From: Paracoccaceae bacterium
GTDB taxonomy: Bacteria > Pseudomonadota > Alphaproteobacteria > Rhodobacterales > Rhodobacteraceae
Length of the DNA: 11,618 nucleotides
Direction: 5' to 3'
NCBI GenBank assembly: GCA_018222665.1
Contig: JAAEZW010000037.1
Location: 1 to 11,618 of the forward strand
The notes under the pieces were generated by a model. That model searched no databases and was not told where the DNA came from. It saw only the letters and a program-made list of their open reading frames with translations. Shown one piece after another: positions 6,941-11,618 of this stretch. How positions within the stretch are numbered: position 1 is the first letter of the stretch; each line of letters starts with the position of its first letter. The position numbers and the translations under genes were made by a program.

Positions 6941-7192
6941 TGCCCCGATCATACGCAGTCTGAGCCGAAGCGAAGACAAATCGCGTATGATCCAACCCAC
7001 GCCCGTCCCGTCAAACCTTAGGTTTGCCTTCGGCAAAACGGTGCGGTGGCTTCGTTGCCTCAGCCCTGTTGGCCGCCCACGGGCGTGTGCTTGTGTGTTG
7101 GTATTTAACCAAATTGCCTCGCCTAAATCTCTCAACGCTCCAAGAGATTAAACAAAGGCATTCCCAAAACTATGACTCGTCCAACAAAAACA
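6941..7192. repeat. Non-coding block dense in inverted repeats (REP-like)
   Basis: About 250 bp without a gene, between two terminators. It holds several nested or adjacent inverted repeats. GATCATACGC at 6947-6956 is perfectly matched by GCGTATGATC at 6983-6992, with an inner GTCT/AGAC. CACGCCCGT at 6998-7006 matches ACGGGCGTG at 7079-7087. Inside that pair, CAAACC/GGTTTG (7012-7026) overlaps TTTGCC/GGCAAA (7023-7037), so the two small hairpins exclude each other. AATCTCT at 7126-7132 matches AGAGATT at 7143-7149. No open frame here has coding character. A dispersed intergenic repeat or a small structured RNA are both possible. Confidence 0.5.
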
Positions 7193-7221
7193 AAAAAGCC
7201 GCTGAGATTCAGCGGCTTTTT
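7193..7221 (-). terminator. Strong terminator of rpmG, probably bidirectional
   Basis: A perfect 13-bp stem, AAAAAGCCGCTGA with TCAGCGGCTTTTT, closes on a 3-nt loop. Read on the minus strand it lies 23 nt after the rpmG stop and ends in a T-run. On the plus strand it also ends in T residues, so it may stop transcripts coming from the left. Confidence 0.9.
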
Positions 7222-7244
7222 CACAATCCAAAAGACAATCAAGC

Positions 7245-7412
7245 TTATTTGATTTTGCCTTCTTTGTATTCGACGTGCTTGCGTACAACTGGGTCATACT
7301 TACGAACGACCATTTTTTCTGTCATTGTACGTGCGTTTTTCTTTGTCACGTAGAAGTGACCAGTGCCCGCGGTCGAGTTCAGGCGGATTTTGATTGTGGT
7401 TGGCTTCGCCAT
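7245..7412 (-). CDS. rpmG: Large ribosomal subunit protein bL33
   Basis: A 55-residue basic protein of the 50S subunit, the usual length for bL33. It starts [11 protein letters not shown], carries [14 protein letters not shown] (13-26), and ends [18 protein letters not shown], all typical of the alphaproteobacterial form. This version lacks the zinc-binding CxxC pairs seen in some bL33 paralogues, so it is the cysteine-free type. The ATG at 7412 has CAGGAGAT just upstream; in-frame codons further upstream belong to the leader and have no coding similarity. Downstream is a strong terminator. The leader contains a 14-bp perfect palindrome at 7430-7443. The gene lies about 110 bp after the end of rnpB on the same strand. 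Confidence 0.96.
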   Translation of the reverse strand: MAKPTTIKIRLNSTAGTGHFYVTKKNARTMTEKMVVRKYDPVVRKHVEYKEGKIK

Positions 7413-7429
7413 TTTACATCTCCTGCGAC

Positions 7430-7443
7430 TGGGCCGCGGCCCA
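7430..7443. repeat. Perfect 14-bp palindrome in the rpmG leader
   Basis: TGGGCCGCGGCCCA is fully self-complementary and sits 18-31 nt ahead of the rpmG start codon, just before the Shine-Dalgarno. It could fold as a 5-bp stem with a CGCG loop in the mRNA or be a protein site on DNA. The function is not known. Confidence 0.45.
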
Positions 7444-7520
7444 TGAAATCCTTGAAACCCGCCTTTTAATGAACACTGCGCCCGAGTCAACAGGGATCAG
7501 CCGCTTTTTCGTGAAAATTT

Positions 7521-7912
7521 ACGCGCGGGCGGCCTGTAAGCCGGATTCTGTCCAGGGGTTGCCCCCTTGGATGACCATTCCTCTTGAACCATGGTTGCCC
7601 ATGGCCCTCTAGCTGCCAACCCGATCCTTTGGGCCAAAGCAACCCAGCGGCGATATCGGTTGCCCGATCAGCTCCGCGCAAGGATCCTATTCGGCATTGC
7701 TCCTGGTGGGGCTTGCCATGCGGGTCCTGTTGCCAGTCCCCCGGTGGGCTCTTACTCCACCGTTTCACCCTTACCCATGCGGACATGGGCGGTTTCATTT
7801 CTGTGGCGCTTTCCGTCGGGTTGCCCCGCCCGGGCGTTACCCGGCACCATTGCTTTGTGGAGTCCGGACTTTCCTCGGGGAAATCCCCGCGGCCATCCAG
7901 CCACCCGCGCGT
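7521..7912 (-). ncRNA. rnpB: RNase P RNA (bacterial class A)
   Basis: The catalytic RNA of RNase P, which trims the 5' leader from precursor tRNAs. On the minus strand the universally conserved GAGGAAAGTCCGGAC occurs near the 5' end (about 7861-7876) and ACAGAATCCGGCTTACA near the 3' end (7535-7551); these halves form the catalytic P4 core. The ends pair as helix P1: ACGCGCGGGTGG (7912-7901) with CCGCCCGCGCGT (7532-7521), one G-U pair. The length of about 392 nt fits the alphaproteobacterial type. Ends are set from P1 and may be off by a few bases. Long open frames crossing this stretch on either strand are not real genes. It follows the amidase gene by about 26 bp and has a promoter overlapping that gene's end. 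Confidence 0.95.
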
Positions 7913-7918
7913 GTTCTG

Positions 7919-7947
7919 CGCCTACTTGGATGGGGGACTTAGGTCAA
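7919..7947 (-). promoter_or_regulatory. rnpB promoter overlapping the amidase stop codon
   Basis: On the minus strand TTGACC (7947-7942) is followed after exactly 17 bp by TAGGCG (7924-7919), six bases ahead of the predicted 5' end of RNase P RNA near 7912. TTG ACC are the last two sense codons (Leu-Thr) of the amidase gene, directly before its TAA. The -35 is strong; the -10 is GC-rich and weak by E. coli standards, which is not unusual for stable-RNA promoters in alphaproteobacteria. Confidence 0.55.
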
Positions 7948-8610
7948 CTGAAAATTATCGGCAAGCGCTGTGGCAATCGCACAATCGACCGCGTCCAATG
8001 ACCCGACACCCGTGGGGCGAAAATGCAGGCGAAAGGCCCGCAGCCGCGTTTCCAGGGAGGCATCAGTGTCATAACCAATTCGACCGAGGTTCGCATCAAA
8101 CACCGCCGTATCCACCACTGTCGCGGCGCCAGGGTCAGCCCAAATACCGAACCCCATCTGGGCCAAGGCACGCCAATCAAACCGCGCCCCTGGGTCCGCC
8201 TTGCGCCCCAATGCGATATCTGAATGACCAATCACAGAGTGTTGCGGAATATCATTGCGCGTGCAGACCCCAGATAACAGAGAGGCAAGCGCACGTATCT
8301 GTGGTACTGGAAAAGGGTGATCCCCCCGATTGCAAAGTTCAATTCCGATCGAGGCGGAATTCATGTCACGGCAGCCCTGCCAATAACTTTGCCCTGCATG
8401 CCACGCGCGCATATCTTCGGACACCAATTGCGTCACTGCCCCACTTTTTGAAATGACGTAATGGGCAGATACCTGATGCACAGGATCACACAGTCGCTCA
8501 ATCGCCTCGGCAGCGCTGTTCATGGCCGTATAATGCAGGATCACCCAATTTAGCATCAGCCCCTCTTTTCGTTCGCCGAAATTTGGCGAAGGGATCTGAT
8601 CTACGATCAC
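7939..8610 (-). CDS. N-acetylmuramoyl-L-alanine amidase (AmiD/AmpD-like)
   Basis: A 223-residue Amidase_2 zinc enzyme that cleaves the bond between N-acetylmuramic acid and L-alanine in peptidoglycan fragments. Zinc ligands are His26 (VILHYT), His129 (VIGHSD) and Asp139 (KADPG); Glu91 (GIELCN) and Lys137 match the catalytic residues of AmpD with the same spacing. Residues about 172-220, including RLRAFRLHFRP, form a peptidoglycan-binding-like helical tail as in AmiD. The GTG start at 8610 overlaps the upstream stop (GTGA), and the family motif PSPNFGER begins at residue 8, supporting it. No signal peptide or lipobox is visible, unlike E. coli AmiD, so a cytoplasmic recycling role is more likely. 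Its last codons hold the rnpB -35 box. Confidence 0.92.
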   Translation of the reverse strand: MIVDQIPSPNFGERKEGLMLNWVILHYTAMNSAAEAIERLCDPVHQVSAHYVISKSGAVTQLVSEDMRAWHAGQSYWQGCRDMNSASIGIELCNRGDHPFPVPQIRALASLLSGVCTRNDIPQHSVIGHSDIALGRKADPGARFDWRALAQMGFGIWADPGAATVVDTAVFDANLGRIGYDTDASLETRLRAFRLHFRPTGVGSLDAVDCAIATALADNFQLT

Positions 8611-9227
8611 TTCTTAACCGCCGCGCGGAAGGGTGTTGGATCCCACCGACAGGCAAACCCATCCCCATCGGGATCAAGTCCATAGCGGTCACGCTCTGGT
8701 CCACCCGCTTTCAAAAAGGTTTCCTGAGCGGCCGCATCGGACACATATTTCGCACAGTTCCGCAAATTACGGTTTTCTGATTTGAACAGACTGCGCGAAT
8801 AAAGCGGTTCCCCTACTGGGTTTGACGTTTTGATCGCATAGGCCACAATATTTGGGATATCTGTGCCAGGGCGTGTTGGAACCTCGGTTGGTTCGATCAG
8901 GGTGTAAAGCGCGCGGTTCTTCTCAAGGCGCTCTGCATCGCTTTCAATGGATTGGCGATCACTGACCGCACCAAAATCCTGCTCATCCGAAAGGCCAGGA
9001 TTGTTTGGTGCAGGCAAAGGTGCCGTGGTTGCCGCAATCTCTTCCTCGACCATTGGCGTAATTTCGGTGGGCAATGGATCCATCACCTCAATCGGGGCGG
9101 GCAGGCCCGCCAATTCCGCATCGCGCAATTGTTGTTCTTGGGCGGGCACATGGGCGCTATTTGGGACATCACTGCCACCGCACGCGGCCAAGGTCAGCCC
9201 CAATGAGAGTATTAATAATGCGCGCAT
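8607..9227 (-). CDS. Lipoprotein with excalibur calcium-binding domain
   Basis: A 206-residue predicted lipoprotein. The signal peptide MRALLILSLGLTLAAC ends in a lipobox (LAAC) with lipidated Cys16, so it should be anchored in the cell envelope. Residues about 17-100 are rich in Pro, Glu and Ala and look disordered. The C-terminus (about 155-196) is an excalibur domain: NCAKYV at 157, then the EF-hand-like DPDGDGFAC at 185-193, with Cys158 and Cys193 probably paired. Excalibur domains are thought to bind calcium extracellularly. The ATG at 9227 is chosen because it gives a clean signal peptide; a GTG 24 nt upstream would spoil it. It lies 33 bp after gatA and overlaps the amidase gene by GTGA, suggesting an envelope task shared with the amidase. 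The function is unknown. Confidence 0.85.
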   Translation of the reverse strand: MRALLILSLGLTLAACGGSDVPNSAHVPAQEQQLRDAELAGLPAPIEVMDPLPTEITPMVEEEIAATTAPLPAPNNPGLSDEQDFGAVSDRQSIESDAERLEKNRALYTLIEPTEVPTRPGTDIPNIVAYAIKTSNPVGEPLYSRSLFKSENRNLRNCAKYVSDAAAQETFLKAGGPERDRYGLDPDGDGFACRWDPTPFRAAVKK

Positions 9228-9260
9228 GTTCCCTGCCCCTATTTTATCCACGTTGACGTG

Positions 9261-10742
9261 TTACCACCATATATTTGGCTTGGCGACAAACCCTGCAGAT
9301 TGTTCAAGAGCATAAGCGGTATTCAGCAAATCGCCTTCTTCCCATGGGCGTCCGATCAACTGTAGGCCCAATGGTAACCCTTGTGCATCCAACCCTGCAG
9401 GAACCGAGATACCCGGCAATCCCGCCAAGTTCACCGTCACGGTAAATACATCATTTAGATACATCTGTACGGGATCTGCATCCGTCATTTCACCCAAACC
9501 AAAGGCCGCCGACGGCGTTGCAGGTGTCAAAATCGCGTCAACACCTGCGGAGAACACATCTTCAAAATCCTTTTTGATCAACGTGCGTACACGGCGTGCG
9601 CGGTTGTAGTAGGCATCATAAAACCCGGCTGACAATACATATGTGCCGATCATCACGCGGCGCTGAACCTCTGGTCCAAATCCTTCTGCGCGGGTTTTTT
9701 CGTACATTTCCGTAATGCCATCGCTCGCACCCAATGTTGCGCGGTGCCCAAAACGCACCCCATCATAGCGAGCAAGGTTTGATGACGCCTCAGCAGGGGC
9801 AATCACGTAATAGGCAGGCAGCGCGTATTTTGTGTGTGGAAGCGAGATGTCAACAATCTCGGCCCCTGCATCCCGCAGCATTTCGGTTCCGTTTTGCCAC
9901 AGTGTTTCGATTTCGGCGGGCATGCCGTCCATTCGGTATTCTTTTGGAATGCCAATCTTTTTGCCACGAATATCGCCAGTTAGCATGGCTTCAAAATTCG
10001 GCACGGCGATATCTGCGCTCGTGCTGTCCTTGGGATCATGGCCGCACATGGTTTCCAACATGATCGCCGCATCGCGCACCGATTTCGTCATCGGTCCTGC
10101 CTGATCAAGGGATGAGGCGAAGGCAACAATGCCCCAGCGTGAACAGCGACCATAGGTTGGCTTGATTCCCACAATACCAGTGAATGCGGCAGGTTGACGG
10201 ATTGATCCACCCGTATCGGTACCCGTTGCCGCCAAACACAAATCCGCTGCAACTGCCGAGGCAGACCCGCCTGATGATCCACCAGGCGTTAGGTTACGCT
10301 CATCCACCTTCCATGGGTTGACCACATCGCCATAAACGGATGTTTCATTGGAACTGCCCATGGCGAATTCATCCATGTTCAGCTTGCCCAACATCACTGT
10401 GCCAGCGTCCTTCAACTTTTGGCTGACGGTGCTCTCATATTCTGGTTTGAACCCTTTCAGAATGCCACTGGCCGCTTGGCTGTTGACACCTTGGGTACAA
10501 AACAAATCTTTGATGCCCAGTGGAATGCCACACATATCAGGGGCATCCCCCACAGCAATACGCGCATCCGCCGCCGTTGCGGCCTCGATCGCCAAATCAG
10601 GAGTTTTGTGCACATAGGCGCCCAGCGCATCTGCCGCATCAATGGCGTCTAAACAGCTTTGCGTCAGTTCGACCGAGGTGATTTCCTTGGCACGCAATTT
10701 GTTACGCGCATCCGCAATCGTAAGTTTGTGTAGATCGCTCAT
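9261..10742 (-). CDS. gatA: Aspartyl/glutamyl-tRNA amidotransferase subunit A
   Basis: The glutaminase subunit of the GatCAB complex, which amidates Glu-tRNA(Gln) and/or Asp-tRNA(Asn) in bacteria lacking the matching synthetases. The 493-residue protein is a full-length amidase-signature enzyme. The Ser-cisSer-Lys triad is visible as Lys78 (GIKDLF), Ser156 ([12 protein letters not shown]) and Ser180 ([12 protein letters not shown]), with the same 24-residue spacing between the serines as in characterised GatA. The C-terminal part carries [14 protein letters not shown] and [14 protein letters not shown], typical of GatA. The ATG at 10742 shares its A with the gatC stop (TAATG), so the two are translationally coupled. 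gatB is not in the window. The protein should be cytosolic. Confidence 0.97.
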   Translation of the reverse strand: MSDLHKLTIADARNKLRAKEITSVELTQSCLDAIDAADALGAYVHKTPDLAIEAATAADARIAVGDAPDMCGIPLGIKDLFCTQGVNSQAASGILKGFKPEYESTVSQKLKDAGTVMLGKLNMDEFAMGSSNETSVYGDVVNPWKVDERNLTPGGSSGGSASAVAADLCLAATGTDTGGSIRQPAAFTGIVGIKPTYGRCSRWGIVAFASSLDQAGPMTKSVRDAAIMLETMCGHDPKDSTSADIAVPNFEAMLTGDIRGKKIGIPKEYRMDGMPAEIETLWQNGTEMLRDAGAEIVDISLPHTKYALPAYYVIAPAEASSNLARYDGVRFGHRATLGASDGITEMYEKTRAEGFGPEVQRRVMIGTYVLSAGFYDAYYNRARRVRTLIKKDFEDVFSAGVDAILTPATPSAAFGLGEMTDADPVQMYLNDVFTVTVNLAGLPGISVPAGLDAQGLPLGLQLIGRPWEEGDLLNTAYALEQSAGFVAKPNIWW

Positions 10743-11029
10743 TATTCCACCACCTTTGGCACCACAAAAAATCCTTCACGCGCATCTGGTGCGTTCTTTA
10801 GGACCTTGTCATGCTGGTTCCCGTCTGTCACTTCATCAACACGGCGCTTTAAACGTTGTGGGGTGACTGATGTCATCGGTTCAACGCCCTCAACATCCAC
10901 CTCATTCAACTGTTCAATAAATCCAAGGATTGTGTTGAACTCTTGCGCCAAGGCAGGAAGCGCATCTTCCTCAACCTTGATGCGCGCAAGTTTTGCAACC
11001 TTTGCTGCTGTCGCCGTATCAATCGACAT
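10742..11029 (-). CDS. gatC: Aspartyl/glutamyl-tRNA amidotransferase subunit C
   Basis: The 95-residue small subunit that wraps around and stabilises GatA in the GatCAB amidotransferase. It opens with [21 protein letters not shown], the conserved helix of GatC, then [32 protein letters not shown], and ends in the tail that reaches GatA. Length and order are as usual. The ATG at 11029 has GGAGAG 7 nt upstream. Its TAA overlaps gatA by one base. It follows the ceramidase-like gene by 30 bp on the same strand, so it may be transcribed from further upstream or from a promoter within that gene. Confidence 0.96.
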   Translation of the reverse strand: MSIDTATAAKVAKLARIKVEEDALPALAQEFNTILGFIEQLNEVDVEGVEPMTSVTPQRLKRRVDEVTDGNQHDKVLKNAPDAREGFFVVPKVVE

Positions 11030-11059
11030 ATAGGCTCTCCATCATTCGTTTGCCCTCGT

Positions 11060-11618
11060 TTAACGCTTGGCGCGTCTCCCTGCAAGCATATGGCGACGAT
11101 AAACCTCAATCACCCACGCCAACATTACCGCGTTCAAAATAAGCCACAGAAAATGGGTACCCATTGGGTGCATTTTACACAGCGTTTCATCCGCCCAGCA
11201 CGCCGCCATAGAGGTCACCAAAATAACCACACCAATCGTCAACCCACGCGCAACATCGGGCAATCTATGTCGTAAAAGATAGGCGTAAATCAGAATCAGG
11301 ATCGGTACAGGCACATATCCGCGTGTTGCCCCCAAAATTTCCCCAATCCGAAATCAACCATCCGATCACTGCGGCAAAAGGGAAAAATCCTATCACGCTC
11401 AGCCACGCGCCCCAGCTAGCGACCTGAAAATAATCGCGGGTTGCCACATAGATATAGATCAATTTGAACATCAGGATCGGCAAGACATCGGCCAAACCCG
11501 CCCAAGTTTGCGCAAATGTGTGAAATAAAAACGACCCGATCCCAATCAGCGCCAAAATCACTGTCAACACACGCCCCATCACGGGTAGCTCAGGACGTCG
11601 CCACGCCCAAATCGCCGC
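11060..11618 (-). pseudogene. Ceramidase-family membrane protein, frameshifted (5' end beyond window)
   Basis: A multi-pass membrane protein resembling the bacterial relatives of alkaline ceramidases (CREST superfamily). The first frame is open from the right edge (11618) and encodes GIGSFLFHT and GLADVLPI, holding the Ser-x3-His and Asp of the predicted zinc active site. It carries on into unrelated residues and stops at 11265. The second frame, from about 11335 to 11060, continues the protein with TRGYVPVPI through THFLW to the tail EVYRRHMLAGRRAKR. The two join naturally if one base is dropped from the C5 run at 11329-11333. The family's C-terminal HxxxH reads His-Phe-Leu-Trp-Leu, so one predicted zinc ligand is also lost. 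A sequencing error could explain the frameshift but not this residue. The N-terminal part is outside the window. Confidence 0.75.

Noticed and set aside
7487..8456. Long open frames crossing the RNase P RNA region on both strands
   Set aside because: The region has the conserved rnpB core motifs and a paired P1 helix; the encoded peptides resemble no protein and overlap the amidase gene on the other strand.
11321..11345. Programmed ribosomal frameshifting in the ceramidase-like gene
   Set aside because: Restoring the frame needs a +1 shift at TTT GGG GGC with no recognised shifty stop or stimulator, and the protein also lacks a predicted catalytic His; a simple indel is the better explanation.
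1..11618. CRISPR arrays, insertion sequences, prophage genes, tRNA or rRNA genes, toxin-antitoxin or defence genes
   Set aside because: No regularly spaced repeats, transposase or phage motifs, cloverleaf ends or defence domains were seen; the lone XRE regulator has no toxin partner.

Overview
The window looks like core chromosome of a Roseobacter-clade alphaproteobacterium (Rhodobacteraceae). The gene types and protein sequences fit that group: a HisN-type phosphatase, a 122-residue XRE regulator, the 55-residue ribosomal protein bL33, gatC-gatA, a ceramidase-family membrane protein and a class A RNase P RNA. Base composition is moderate, about half GC by eye. This placement comes from recall of protein families, not from a search. 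I see no phage, insertion sequence, CRISPR array, tRNA or rRNA.

Left part (1-4715): the N-terminal part of a Mg2+ transporter (mgtE, minus strand, running off the left edge) is divergent from guanine deaminase (guaD, plus). guaD converges, with only 6 bp between stop codons, on a minus-strand unit that reads xre regulator, then hisN-type phosphatase, then 8-oxoguanine deaminase. The last two overlap by ATGA. Two different purine deaminases of the amidohydrolase superfamily therefore sit tail to tail.

Middle (4716-7250): a roughly 300-bp intergenic region precedes a plus-strand quinone oxidoreductase-like gene and a BAX inhibitor-1/YccA-family membrane protein gene. The latter has a clear intrinsic terminator. 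A 250-bp non-coding stretch rich in inverted repeats follows, ending in a strong bidirectional terminator that serves rpmG from the other side.

Right part (7193-11618): everything is on the minus strand. In transcription order it reads ceramidase-family gene (frameshifted and lacking a catalytic histidine, cut by the right edge), gatC, gatA, an excalibur-domain lipoprotein, an AmiD/AmpD-like amidase, rnpB (RNase P RNA) and rpmG. Very short gaps or overlaps link gatC-gatA (1-bp overlap), gatA-lipoprotein (33 bp) and lipoprotein-amidase (GTGA overlap). The rnpB promoter -35 box appears to lie in the last two sense codons of the amidase gene.

I found no new multi-gene system. The points most worth a second look are the decaying ceramidase gene (two separate lesions), the rnpB promoter inside the amidase end, the inverted-repeat block at 6947-7149, the palindrome over the -10 of the BAX inhibitor-1 gene, and the lipoprotein-amidase coupled pair.
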